The translations under genes were made by a program, and so were the position numbers. DNA of 64,000 nucleotides from OMG group bacterium (lineage in GTDB: Bacteria; Pseudomonadota; Gammaproteobacteria; Pseudomonadales; Azotimanducaceae). The stretch is from contig JAAXGW010000037.1 in the NCBI GenBank assembly GCA_012267385.1, positions 62,001 to 126,000 on the forward strand, in the 5' to 3' direction. Position 1 is the stretch's first letter, and every line of letters begins with the position of its first letter. Below are positions 29,290-40,288 of the stretch, one piece after another. The notes beneath the pieces are model-generated. The model was not told the DNA's origin. It saw only the letters and a list, made by a program, of their open reading frames with translations, and ran no database searches.

Positions 29290-31975
29290 CTAATCAACTG
29301 GTGTCCATCGGACTGCGTCAGCAATGGCAACGCCATCGGTTACTTCGACGAGGGTTACACGTACGTCTTGTGAACTTGTTTCGAAGATACCAAGTTGATT
29401 CCATCCAGTCGATACCTCCGACAAGTCGAGTTCCGTCAGCTCTGTCGTGTCCCCTACATCGATCTCAAACCTATGGATCCCTAGATCTCTCAGCTCCGAA
29501 CTTTGCCAAGTAACAATCCCAAATGCGGCTCTCCAGCCTATGGGGTACGGCTCTCGTCCAATCGAAGGAACGTGGAATTCAAGGAGCCAACGTCCGACCG
29601 AGGGAAGCTGAGCAGCAAACTGTGGTTGAGACTCCGTCGATCCCGTGGGATTCGTAGCATACGTGCGGTAGTATTTACCGTGACTGGTGCGCTTGGATTC
29701 CCGGAACCAGAGAGAGAAGTCCCCCGCGTTGCGCGAAATTATCCGCCTCCCGCAGTGACGGCAGGCCATGGTTGAGATTGGGATTGAACAAATTTGGTTC
29801 TCGGAACAATATATACTCAAACACGGACGGTTTCTCCGGTGGAGGTTGATGTTCACGCCCGTTCACTATGGTAAAACCTTCACTCAAATCGTCGACGATA
29901 ATGGCATGGTCTTCGACAAGAACCCAGTTGTACTCTTCTACATAAGGTAAAGCTAATCCCCGAGGAAGAGCATCTTTAGTGTTCGGTGGATGGAAGGAAT
30001 AGCGGGTGCGATTGAGCGCAAGGTGAGGATGCAGCGTCAGGGATTCCAAGGGTTTCGCGGTACGCAACGCGACGCGCAACGCGGTATGAGCCGGAAAATG
30101 CACAGTATCAGCCCACAAATCTTCTGGAGGATGATGGTCCCTCAACCAATATTCGATCCCTATCGCGCCTGGAACCGATTCGTCGTTTCTAATCACAACG
30201 GACGTCTGAAATTCGTACGCACCATATTCACCTTCCCGTACATACTCGAAGTTCGGTTCATGCACAATGAACCCCGGTAGTTCCGTACTATTCAGCCAAT
30301 CTCCAACCAATATGTCGAAGTCCATTTCCATGTCCCGAGCAAATTTTAAAAAGTCTTCCGGGGAGTAGTTTCGGCCGCGATACTCTGAAATGAGTCTTCC
30401 TAGGAACGCGCTGATGTTTTGTTGGGGTACGAGTTCCCGAATGGTCCGAGAAATGGCGTGGCTCTTAAGTAAGACCACGTCGTTCGCAGTTTTTGGCTGT
30501 GTCTCGAAGTCCAGATCCGCGAGTGCGGTGCGTAAAGCAGGTTCCCAAACTCTGGAACGGTTGATTTGTCCTCCGCGGATCAAATCGATGAAGTTTCGCG
30601 AGAACCAGTCATTCGGTCTTGTTTTGGTCTGCAACACGACGTCATCATCGAGTATGAGATAGATCGAAAACAAACCTTCTCCCTCCAAGGCTACGTTGGC
30701 AGCAATCTCGTTAACGAATGCGTGCAGTGCAGTCGCCCCTTTGCCATGTGGCGTCGCTTGGTAGCCAAGAAACTGTTCGCCTAGGCTGACCATTGGACTA
30801 CCGCCATGAAGGTCGTTCTGAAAGTAAATTCTGACGTGTTCGAACAAGTAGTTTCCTATGCCTTCCTGATCGTCTCCGAATTCCTCCTCAGCTTTGGTTT
30901 TGGCGCGTTCGAACTGCGCGATGGGAAATCCCGATTCGCGGATCATGTGGATGCCGGGCGGAGAATACGCGCTCCCCATTTTCCAACCACCCCCGTACAC
31001 GCGTAGTTGAGTCGGCACTTCTACAAACGACAGTGTTCCGAACGGGTAGCTCAAACCGCCTTCCCTCAGATTATCGATCTGTTTTGCAACCCTTTCCTTC
31101 AATGCCGGCACCGCCGACTCCAATACGGAAAGGTTCTTCGTGTGCTTGGGACTGAGCAACAATTCAAACTCAATGCCGCGTGTTCCGAAAGCTCGGCGTT
31201 CAAACTTAGCAGCTATCAGAGCAAATTCGGGTACAGGTTGACTTGGTTTGAATCGAAATCGAGTCTCAGGTGTATCTACGCGTTGTCGCGTTCCCGCACC
31301 CGCTACGATCCAGTCGTCGGGTACTACGACCTCGAGATCTAAGTCAAAGTAATCTCTTTTGTGGGTCTCAAAAACGTGTCTTCCATACGCGGCACCTGAA
31401 GTAGGAAACCAACTAACACCCGAGAGCAACGCGACGAAATGCGGATGGAACACACAAGGCCGCTGACCAAGCACAGAGATTCGATTAGCCTGAATCGGTT
31501 CCATCGTTTTCCAATCCAATGCGCTGTCGAAATACGCAAACAAAGGATCGGGAACTCCCTGTGCCTCAAGACGCACGGTGCCGCCCGTATTCTCCCTTTC
31601 GGTTGTAGGAATGCGGAGGATACCATCCTTGAATAGGTAATCGCCATCACCGAGGATTTCGTCGTCGACGGCGATATGATCAATTTGATACCCGGGGTTG
31701 AGTGAGAACAGCCAGGCATCCAATGTCGTGTCAGACTGAAGTTGGGGGGCCATAACAAGGGTAAGATCGAGGTTAATCAATCTTCCAGGCCGAATCTCCA
31801 CACTCCCATGAATCGAATCGATGTCAGTTTGTTGATGCAATTGATACTCTTTGTGAACGGTAACCCAGTGCCGACCCGTTGCAGATCTATCCTCTTGGCG
31901 TATCCCAATCCACCTAGAGTCAACACTCCGACGAGGAACGCTCTCATTCCAGCACCACTCCACATCGTCGTGCAT
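29290..31975 (-). pseudogene. Copy B of the ABC-2/M1-like family, periplasmic part (frameshifted)
   Basis: The main frame (31975-29675) carries LSGVSWFPTSGAAYG, FVEVPTQLRVYGGGW, PGIHMIRESGF and NPNLNHGLPS, all matching copy A. It shifts near 29700-29740 into the frame that ends at 29290. That frame holds the beta domain (GKYYRTYATNPTG, WLLEFHVPS, then IADAVRW). At the other end, the family sequence enters this frame only after about 31890, with HWVTVHKEYQLHQ, so residues upstream of that are out of frame. No HExxH motif. Convergent with nothing close; sodC lies downstream. Either decayed or affected by consensus errors. Confidence 0.82.
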
Positions 31976-32767
31976 CTGAATTGATGAATCTAGGATACAA
32001 ACATGCGGCGAGCAACAGCAGGGAATAAGCGAGTATCGACAGGCCGGTACGATTCAGTAGGACGTCCCAAGAAAGAAATTGGGGGGTGATATCCGAAGCA
32101 AGTAATGTTGCGCCGATATAGGTGGTGGTCAATCCCGTTTTGAGATATAAGGCATTGCGTTATGAAGCATCGCGTAGATCACCATGATTCCCAACACACT
32201 AAAAGCCACTAACGCTCGAGACTTCAGGATTACGGACAGCAGTATCGTCAGCGAGCCCCACAACAGCAAATTCGGAACGATGCCCCATGCAAGAAAAGTT
32301 AACACACTTACTGGTTCGACTACAGCTCCCAATTCCCATCCGAACAATGGTGCCAGCCAACCGTGGCATAGAATCGCCAGCACGATCAATACCGCTGGAA
32401 CAAGAAATGGAAGTAAGGTTCCCAGCAACCGTCTTGTGAGGAGTTCAAAATTTGTCACCGGTCGCGCATCTACCACTTCGATCATACGATCACGAACATC
32501 TCGAGTCCTGACGTCGAATGCAAGGAAGACAATACCGAACGCGAACAACAGCACGATAGGCTGAACCAATTGAACGATCAAAAAGCGGGGACCCATTACA
32601 CCCGCACTCGGAGAATTTGGCGAAATTCTTACATAGGTGTTCGCTAGATTGATCCAGTGAAGAATACATACGCTGGACGCTAAGGCAATGAGCAGCCAAG
32701 TTCGTACTATTCTGGTACAACTTCGCATCTCGGCGATTGCCAGATGCCAAACACTCCTTGCATTCAT
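31944..32767 (-). pseudogene. Copy B, ABC-2 permease part (frameshifted)
   Basis: Starts MNARSVWHLAIAEMRSC and has six or so helices. FLAFDVRTRDVRDRMIEVVDARPVTNFELL (in part) matches copies C and D (EVLDSKSITNFEYL, EVLDVVPASNVVVL). The first frame ends at 32129 after MPYISKRD. Adding one A to the A4 run at 32138-32141 would continue it as KTGLTTTYIGATLLASD and then LLNRTGLSILAYSL, as in copy D. A second shift near 31945-31965 leads to the last helix MRAFLVGVLTLGGLGYAKR. Membrane domain of an ABC-2-type exporter; no ATPase gene nearby. Confidence 0.8.
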
Positions 32768-33127
32768 GTATTTTTTAGTCTTGTTAGATGAGGTTGTCTA
32801 GCCTTGAAATGAAAGCTGTTTGTGCCCTTAAAGCGGGTTCGCGTCAATTATGCAGGTACTTTATTTAGCCCTGTAAGATCGCTTTCAAGGCAAAAAATGG
32901 GGTCGCGATATGCATGACGCACGAATCGATCAGACGTTTCAACTCCGTCAGCCAGTATGAATTCGAAATCGATTGACGTCCTAGTATTTTTGATCAATTA
33001 GAAGGAGCGGAATGTCCCAGACAACACAAACTTTTTCGTTGCTCGACATGATGAAGGGTGCTCAAGACCAAGAGTATCGGACTTCGGCCGCCATGAATGT
33101 TGACGCATTTTAAAACTGTTTGCTATT
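32768..33127. other. Intergenic region upstream of copy B
   Basis: Contains one small ORF with a strong ribosome-binding site (33012-33113). Otherwise I see no gene. It should hold the promoter of copy B. Confidence 0.4.
33012..33113 (+). CDS. Possible 33-residue small protein
   Basis: ATG at 33012 follows GAAGGAGCGG, one of the best Shine-Dalgarno sequences in the window. The frame codes for 33 residues (MSQTTQTFSLLDMMKGAQ and so on) and ends with TAA. It could be a genuine small protein or the N-terminal stub of a decayed gene; the LLDMMKGAQ segment looks helical. Convergent with the AlkD-like gene, 14 bases apart. Confidence 0.35.
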   Translation: MSQTTQTFSLLDMMKGAQDQEYRTSAAMNVDAF

Positions 33128-33919
33128 TCAATTCGACCGAGCGAGATGTTTGAGTGCTTCTCGACGACTTAAACCAGAGAGGTCTGGATGTTTCTCGACA
33201 AACTCTTTAACCCAATCAGGATCAGTCTTGGAATATTCACGTAGTGCCCAACCAATACCCTTGCGAAGAAAGAACTCCGAATGACCGATCGAAGGTTTTA
33301 TACATTTAGATAGTAATTCAACGTCAGTGTTTGTTTTTGACTTAAGCTGCGCCAAGATCGCAACGCGTCGCTTCCAGATGTTCTGATCCTTCGCCCACTT
33401 ATAGAGTATGCGCTTCGTTTGAACAGGATCGTTGGCGAGCATAGCTCCTGCGCCTCGCGTAGCAAGTGCATCCACAAAATCCCACCATGCGCCAGTGACC
33501 ACCATTTCTTCTAGAACTGGTAATTGGTCTGAGACCAACCAATGGGCAAATTTCTTGTAGAGCAACAATTCAATCGCAACATAGCGTTCTTCTCGGTGTG
33601 TGGCTTCGCGCCATAACAGAAGTATCGAGGACACCCACAGGTCAGAATTGTGCGGTGGGTCATCACGCAACACTTCGTGGGCGATTCGGCGACAGCGTGG
33701 TACACTTAAACCAAAATACGGCACTTCAGATTTCATGTACGCTTGCTGCTGTCGGGCTCGTTCAGGGTCAGCCTCTGCACAAAGTTTGGCTAGTATGGTG
33801 TTTCTAATGCTCTCTGCAGATGCGACATGTTTCATATCGGATGTTCGTTTCTTTGTTCGCACATTTAATGGGCGAAATTCACTATTTAATACCTCCAAGG
33901 CTTCAGTCCATCGAAGCAA
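33128..33919 (-). CDS. DNA alkylation repair protein, AlkD-like
   Basis: 263 residues, all-helical HEAT-like repeats. AlkD proteins excise alkylated bases without flipping them. Family elements are VPYFGLSVPRCRRIAHEV, WREATHREERYVAIELL, the GAWWDFVDALA segment with Trp and Asp at the DNA-binding cleft, NIWKRRVAIL with Arg, and FFLRKGIGWALREYSK. The first 28 residues (up to MKH) have no family character, so the Met at about residue 29 may be the real start. Confidence 0.88.
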   Translation of the reverse strand: MLRWTEALEVLNSEFRPLNVRTKKRTSDMKHVASAESIRNTILAKLCAEADPERARQQQAYMKSEVPYFGLSVPRCRRIAHEVLRDDPPHNSDLWVSSILLLWREATHREERYVAIELLLYKKFAHWLVSDQLPVLEEMVVTGAWWDFVDALATRGAGAMLANDPVQTKRILYKWAKDQNIWKRRVAILAQLKSKTNTDVELLSKCIKPSIGHSEFFLRKGIGWALREYSKTDPDWVKEFVEKHPDLSGLSRREALKHLARSN

Positions 33920-34289
33920 GTCACTCCGAAGGTCTGATGGGTACTAGGGAATCTGGCAGGTTCATCAAACTGTGCCCCTAAAAAGAATTTAATATGATGT
34001 AGTTTAACGGTAAGCGGTATTCACTTATTCCCACGACGAAACATAAGGCAACTCAACCTAGAGCGACTCTGGTTGGTTCAGACAGAGTCCTCCCGCGAAT
34101 TTGCGATACCGGTTAGATGGAGCGCACTAGCCAACCCAATCCATACTTTCTTAGTCGTGTTAGCTCGATGAGATGATTTAACGTACTATATATGTGTATA
34201 TTTACAATACTTCACGTGAAGGGTTCAATTTTAAAAATTTATTTCATCTATCCGACCACTAGAAATTTCAGATTTAACGAGGTAGGAGA
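33920..34289. other. Intergenic region before the defence island
   Basis: AT-rich, 370 bases, no ORF of coding character. A TAGGAG site precedes the GTG start at 34290. The promoter of the DUF488 operon is likely here, but I could not fix the boxes. Confidence 0.45.
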
Positions 34290-35171
34290 GTGCTAACAAG
34301 GGAAAAAATCATTCTTTATCTCTTGAGTTGCTATTCGGAACCAATAGACAAGATTTCGTTTGTTAAGTTGGTCTTCTTGCTCAGGCAAACGACGATTTTG
34401 AAAGATGTGAAAAGTTTTTACGACTTTGTACCTTACAAATTCGGACCGTTCTCTTTCACCCTCTACCGAGATCTAGCACGACTAAGAATCAAAGAGATAG
34501 TGGTAAGCGGCACCAAAAGAGTCGTACTGTCTCAATTTGGAAGAAAATATGTCGACGCCGAGATAGAATCATTGTGTTCCTCGCAGAAGAGGGCGGTATC
34601 CGATCTTTTCTCTACGTTTAAAGAAGCGACTACCAATTGCTTGGTTAAACATGTCTATCAAACGTATCCATGGTACACTATAAAAAGCGCAAAAAATTGG
34701 ATGGGCGGTGCGTCGAGCACGACTGCGAAGCCTGCGAATTGCCTCGTTCACACGATAGGTTATGAAGGGCGATCCATTGACTCTTTCTTGAACCATCTTC
34801 TCAAAGAAAACATTCAGCTACTGATTGACGTAAGGGCGAATGCGTTGTCGCGTAAATATGGTTTCTCCAAAAGTCAGCTTTCGTCGCTTTGCCAAAAACT
34901 TGGTATCGAATATCGCCACGAAAGAAGTTTGGGTGTTCCAAGCAGTGAACGACGAAATCTAGAGAGTCATCGATCCTATCGCAGACTATTCGAGCGGTAT
35001 GAGAAGCGGATTGGCTTAGATGACTACCAGCTAGTTCGATCTATATCTCAGGTAATGGAGAACGCACCGTCGGCATTAATGTGCTTTGAAAGCGATATTC
35101 TTAGTTGTCACCGACGACCCCTAGCCGGCGCAATATCCTCAGTCAACGGTTTAACGATCAGTCACCTATGA
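34290..35171 (+). CDS. DUF488-domain protein with N-terminal Panacea/SocA-like domain
   Basis: 293 residues. The N-terminal part (about 1-90) has the ISFVKLVFLLRQ and YDFVPYKFGPFSF segments typical of SocA/DUF4065-like domains. The C-terminal part (about 150-290) is DUF488: HTIGYEGRSIDSFLNHLL, LIDVRANALSRKYGFSK, GIEYRHERSLGVPS, and MCFESDILSCHRRPLAG, the CxE...CHR signature. DUF488 function is not established. GTG start with TAGGAG upstream. Its stop overlaps the next start as ATGA, so the pair is coupled. The location in a defence island suggests a defence or nucleic-acid role (inference). Confidence 0.85.
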   Translation: MLTREKIILYLLSCYSEPIDKISFVKLVFLLRQTTILKDVKSFYDFVPYKFGPFSFTLYRDLARLRIKEIVVSGTKRVVLSQFGRKYVDAEIESLCSSQKRAVSDLFSTFKEATTNCLVKHVYQTYPWYTIKSAKNWMGGASSTTAKPANCLVHTIGYEGRSIDSFLNHLLKENIQLLIDVRANALSRKYGFSKSQLSSLCQKLGIEYRHERSLGVPSSERRNLESHRSYRRLFERYEKRIGLDDYQLVRSISQVMENAPSALMCFESDILSCHRRPLAGAISSVNGLTISHL

Positions 35172-36004
35172 GCTATCGAGCTTGGAGCAAACAAACGCTC
35201 AAAATCTTGATCACTGTAAAAACTTATCCAATTCCTTCTACTAAGTACGATGAATTAGTATGTACTGCCGGGGTAGCAGACGAAGGCGAATTCATCCGCT
35301 TGTATCCGATTAACTTCCGAGAATTACGACGAGATCAACAATACAAGAAATACCAGTGGATTGAAGTTGAAGTCACTCCACATGAACAAACTGATCTACG
35401 CAAGGAAAGTTTTCGGCCGAACAGCCAGTCGATAAGAGTCGTAAGTGATCCTATTCCCAGTAATCCTGGGAACTGGAATAAGCGTAAGCGATACGTACTA
35501 CAAAAAGAGGCGAAATCATTGGACGAACTTAAAGAGCAAGAAAAAAAAGACCACACTTCTCTTGGGATTTTCAAACCGCGGAAGATTACAAAGTTGGAAG
35601 TTTCTGAAGATAGTGAAGATTGGAAACCAGAGTTCTATGCAGCGGTTCAACAGCTTCGACTGTGGGAGGACCGTACGGTAACTTTAAACCCTCTTCGAAA
35701 GGTACCGTATCAATTTCACTACCTCTTTGAGTGTGACGACGAGAAATGTAATGGCCACCGACTAAGTATTCACGATTGGGAACTGGGCAGTCTCTACTGG
35801 AAATTAATCAATCAAGGAAAGTCCGAATCGGAGACAGTCGAACTCGTAAAACAAAGGTTTTTTGATGAGATTTGCAGCGAGCAAAACGATACCTATCTGT
35901 TTGCAGGAACGATGAAGGACCGGTATAGTTCTTGGATAGTGCTAGGTACGTTTTATCCCAAGAGAGAAGAAAACCATGACCTCATCGGATACGCACAACA
36001 TTGA
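35168..36004 (+). CDS. Conserved hypothetical protein coupled to DUF488
   Basis: From ATG 35168, 278 residues. This start overlaps the DUF488 stop by ATGA and drops 21 residues of an upstream extension. The N-terminal part is beta-rich (LKILITVKTYPIPSTKYDELVCTAGV, in part; FIRLYPINFRELR). A middle charged segment follows. Near residue 200 is FECDDEKCNGHRLSIHDWE, a Cys/Cys/His/His cluster that could bind a metal. No enzyme family recognised. Pairing with DUF488 is the main clue to its role. Confidence 0.8.
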   Translation: MSYRAWSKQTLKILITVKTYPIPSTKYDELVCTAGVADEGEFIRLYPINFRELRRDQQYKKYQWIEVEVTPHEQTDLRKESFRPNSQSIRVVSDPIPSNPGNWNKRKRYVLQKEAKSLDELKEQEKKDHTSLGIFKPRKITKLEVSEDSEDWKPEFYAAVQQLRLWEDRTVTLNPLRKVPYQFHYLFECDDEKCNGHRLSIHDWELGSLYWKLINQGKSESETVELVKQRFFDEICSEQNDTYLFAGTMKDRYSSWIVLGTFYPKREENHDLIGYAQH

Positions 36005-36119
36005 ATGTAGCCTTGTCCACGAAATCGAAGCTACACCGTCCACGGAAATGAGGTGAACTCTACCAAGTTTCAACAGACCTAACAAAAAAAATTTTATTTT
36101 GACCGCGGACATGTACACT

Positions 36120-37988
36120 TCAAATTTGAGTAATAGCTTCAATGATAGCCACTGCATCCTTACTGAGTCGTGAACTTTCCTCTGTAGTTAGAAGTTGACC
36201 TGGAAACCAACGCTCGTACCATGTTTTCTTGACTTCCCATGCCTTCGAATATTCAGCGAGATCCGTAAGCCCTATATGCTCCCAATAGAACGTCTGACCA
36301 CCCCACGTCACCGTAAAGTCGGGCAGTCTGAGCGTGCCATCTTCGGCAATTAACGGCTCTTCGTATCGAAATGGAATTTGTCTTTCGTGAAGTAAATTTG
36401 CAATAATTACTTCTGATTTGGAACGCAACATATCCCCGGTTAGCGCTTCATGAACCTTACCTGCCTCGTACCAATCACGCCGGTTCCTCAACTGGGTCTT
36501 CGCTTCGTGAATTTCAAACAGAGTGGAATTTACTTGTTTGATTTCTGCATTTTCGCGTCGACGAGCATTCAGCAAACTTGTCACGTCATTTTCGACTAGT
36601 AGAGTGCAGTGCTTTGTCGCTCTTGTAATTGCTGTGTACATCAATTCCGTAGAGAGGGCTCGTTTTTCACTTGATGGAACGATTACATAGGTGTGTGCAA
36701 ACTCGCTTCCTTGGGCTTTGTGAATAGAGACAGCATACGCTAATTCTAAATTACCTTCAACTGGTTCCGTGCGAAATTTTCCATCGCCAATAGGAACGCT
36801 GTTCCCATAGCCAACTGCAAGGGTAGTTTTACGCGTAAATTCAACAGAAAATCGCTTCATGCGACGACCTCGATTTACGCCTTTCAAAGCGGCATATAAA
36901 TGTCTGTCTATTCCATTCGCGTAGACGACGCCAATTTCCCCATTGAAGACTTCAACCTTTTCAGTTCTTTTCGATTCCTTGTTGTATGCCCAGATTGCGT
37001 CAGATGTAGGCCGATTCCGAATCTGGATCACCTTGTCAAACAGTGTAATACCGTCCACGCAACCGACGCTAGAAACCACATAATCAGATCTATGCATCTG
37101 ACAGGCTACATTAAGAGCTTCGACTCCGTGCATCTCACCACGGTGAGGAGTGAGAATTTGAAATCTCGTAGGATCGTCTTTTAATGCATCTCGCCAAATT
37201 TCGTAAGGTTCCTTTGTGCGCCCTTCTTTGTTCATTTCTTCCTCGATAAGCTCGACCAACGTTGTAGCGAGATGTTCAGGCTCGTGCCAATAAACAACGT
37301 TCAGGTCAAGGTCGACGGTTCCACCCTCATGAACTTTTTCTAATAATTGTTCCTGAGCCATTCCTGTGGCAGAGTCCTTTAGAGCATTAGTTTTATCCTC
37401 ATCGTCGACAATGAATAAGTCGGATAACTCTTGGATAGCACTTCCTTTGCCTTGAATCTTGTTCGATAGCAAACGAAGGTTCGTATTCAACCTACCAAGG
37501 ATCGAAGAGTATTCAGACGATGCCCATTTGATGACATCTGCAAAAACACGTCCGCGTCCGATCGGAGGTAATTGTCCTGTGTCGCCGACGAGTATCAACC
37601 GGCGGACGTGCTGCCAGTCGTTAGCACGAAACAGAGCCGCACACAACTCCAAATCTACCATAGAAGTCTCGTCTAATATGAGAGTACCGATGGTTGCTCT
37701 CCGTCCTCCCTTACGTCTAAACGTCATGTTGGCATTTAACCAACCGTATGAAGCGAGGAAAGAATGAACTGTAACTGTTTTCACGCCAGAAAGTGATACG
37801 CTGTCAAACACTTGTCTCGCTCTGTCGGCTGCCTTCCCAGTGGGAGCCATTACAAGAATGTTTGCGTGTTCTCCTTCGGACCTTCGTACCGCCCGAACAA
37901 TTGCCTCAATCACCGTAGTTTTTCCAGTACCGGCTGTGCCCGTGACAATGGAAAGAGGACTCCTAAAAATCCTCTCGCAAACCTCGAT
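36120..37988 (-). pseudogene. RecD-like helicase with C-terminal nuclease domain (3' half of an interrupted gene)
   Basis: The frame is open from directly after the TAA at 37989-37991. The Walker A motif VTGTAGTGKTTVIEAIV lies between that stop and the first usable start (GTG 37913), so a protein started there would lack its ATP site. Other helicase motifs: LILDETSMVD (Walker B), LVGDTGQLPPIGRGRVF, and AYAVSIHKAQGSEFAHTYVI followed by YTAITRATKHCTLL. The last 150 residues (SEVIIANLLHERQIPF, LPDFTVTWGGQTFYWEHIG) look like a PD-(D/E)XK-type nuclease domain. Belongs with the ORF at 37989-39752 as one gene of about 1211 codons. Confidence 0.82.
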
Positions 37989-39752
37989 TTACTCATTTGT
38001 TGCTTTTGTGTAGTCTTCCCCGCTTTCTTCGGCGAGAGGACTGTCAGCTTTATATATCCATGTCTTCCAATCGGAAGTGGTGACAGGTCGCCGTAAACTG
38101 ATGTGCGGGCGAGCTGCTAGTTCCCGTAGAGTCGCTTCCACCAATCGTTCATCTTCATAAATACTTCTTAAGTAAACAATGAGACCCTGCTCCGAAGGTT
38201 TTATCGTCATCTGTTTAGAGAGGAAGTCGAAGTCAACCTCAAAGTAGCGTTCACTGAATAGAGTTCGTTTCCATTCAGGGAGCCGCTGTATTCGCTCCTG
38301 AATCTCCATTACAAGATCCTTCGCCCATCTAAACGTATGGCTTGGTTCAAGCCTAAGATGTTCTACACAGAGTGCTCGAAACCGACGCTCATCGTTGTAC
38401 TCCATGTCCGCAAGTGGTTTCCCACCCAAATCGGGGGATGGCAGTGTCCCGCGATCTACTACGCTCCAAGGAATCCTGTCCGTGGGATCTTCACCACAAA
38501 AAGTTTCTGACAGTAGATAAGGATTGTCTACAAACTCCTGTGTACTGTAGAAATCCGCGTTTTCATCTCCAAAATCTTGTATGAGCGTTCTCATAGCCTC
38601 AGTATTTAGATCAAGCCTAGGAAAAATCTCTCGCAACAGATTTCTACATCCCTCGTCCCACAGATTCCAATTTCTGGATATCTGTTTTAACTCTACTGGT
38701 GTCATGTTTACAGCAAGTTCGTTTTCACGATCACCGGATAGCACTTCAAACGCAGCTTTATAAGCTACTCCATGTCCCTCGCTAAGCATGAGCGATTTTG
38801 TACCTTCAATCAGATTTGTCGCCCCTGAGACCTCAAGCGTTTTCAGCAGGCCAGGATAAAGACCGCGATCGCTCCAAAGTCTTGCTACTGTTTGTAACAG
38901 CCAACGTTCGCGATCATCCCAGTTTTCTGTCTCATCTCCAATTTCCTTGAGAAGTCGCACCTTGGAAAGAAACTGTTCCAAAACACCAATAGCTTCATCG
39001 TCGGAAACATGTTTCGATCCGTACTTACAGAGAGCCGTTCTCTCTGGATAAACAGCTAGTGCGGCAAGTTGCTCGGGTTCTTCAAGATACCGGTGATAAG
39101 GAAGCCGTACTCCTTCATCCGGGTATTCGGATGTGATCTGTCGCCCCCAAATTAAACCTCCGGCATACCTTTCCGCTACCGTAGGTGTAACGTTTTCGTA
39201 AAAGAGTTCCTCTCCCACTTCTGCTATTCGAGACACTCCAATCATCACGTAGCGAGGTTCTTCTTCATCCGAAAGCGGATTAGAGTAGTTTGCGTAATAA
39301 AAGATTAGATTTTTACCACAGTCCCGCTTGATTGGATTAAAAAAATCTAGAGTATTCTGTCTACGAATGTTATTGTCAAAATGACCAGCCGGTTTTACTC
39401 CATCGGCATACATGGCCTCGAAGGGCCAGACACACACCGAAGCAGGAGGTAATACCCACTCCCTTCGATCGGCACCACCGTAAAAGAAGTCAGGAGGATT
39501 GGATGCAACATTCGCACTTTTTGTACCAAAAGCGTTGTAGCTGTAACAGCATGGAGGGATGTAGCCATTCAGTTCTTCGGAGGCGCATCCAGCGAGGCGT
39601 TTTTCAATCTCAAGATCACGCTCTCGGGCGATCAAGTCACCGGGGTATGAGTCTAAACCGACACAGTAAGTATTCTTTTCCGGAGCTTTGCAAACCGTTC
39701 CATTCCAGCCGTCGTTATGCCAAGCAAGGCGCGCGGTTACATGAGTTGGCAA
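37989..39752 (-). pseudogene. N-terminal half of the interrupted helicase gene
   Basis: 587 residues in the same frame as the helicase ORF, ended by TAA at 37989-37991. The N-terminal TARLAWHNDGWNGTVCKAP and the Cys-bearing CCYSYNAFG region are beta-rich and unlike helicases. The rest is helical with a WDDRERWLLQTVARLW segment. At the junction the frame reads KATNE, stop, IEVCERIFRSPLSIVTG. A Gln at the stop would give the NEQ-type motif that precedes Walker A in many superfamily 1 helicases. A CAA-to-TAA change is the simplest reading. Confidence 0.75.
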
Positions 39753-40288
39753 TACCCTCTCCAGCAGTTGTGTTTGATTAGAGTCCTAGATTACACTGTG
39801 AAGTGCACTTTTTGTGATCGGCTGTGCATTTTGAGTAACGAATCTAGTACAGTAATGGGTACTGGGTCTATGAGGTACTCGACAACGGAGTGGTAATTTT
39901 AGGATTGCTTACGGATTGGAGCAAAAAGGTCGAGTTGTACCCTTGAAGATTGCGTGTTTCGGCATGCGGGATTGTGTCGAGGTCGATGATGACGACGCGT
40001 CTAGGGAGACTGAGTTTTGTATGTATTTAACTATCGTTTGGGCGGTGCCTGCGAGCGGATCGCATCGAAGATTTCTTGAGGTGTTCGGAAGCCTAGGCAC
40101 TTTCATGTCAGTGCAAGGCTACCAAACTTTCGCGGAACTGAATTGGGAACCGACGTAGGACGGATAAATGACTCGATCTAGGTGCTGTTCACCGCAAGCA
40201 GGCTACAATGTGATCCTCAAAAGTGAAACTACGCCAAGATAACCGAGACTAGACTTGCTCATCAATACGTACTACACGGGATTCAAGA
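39753..40288. other. Region without a convincing gene
   Basis: An 80-residue ORF at 39916-40158 has no recognisable features and is not called. Nothing else seen in 536 bases. Confidence 0.4.

Noticed and set aside
39916-40158. 80-residue plus-strand ORF
   Set aside because: No ribosome-binding site, no recognisable domain, and another ORF of similar size on the opposite strand; chance ORF.
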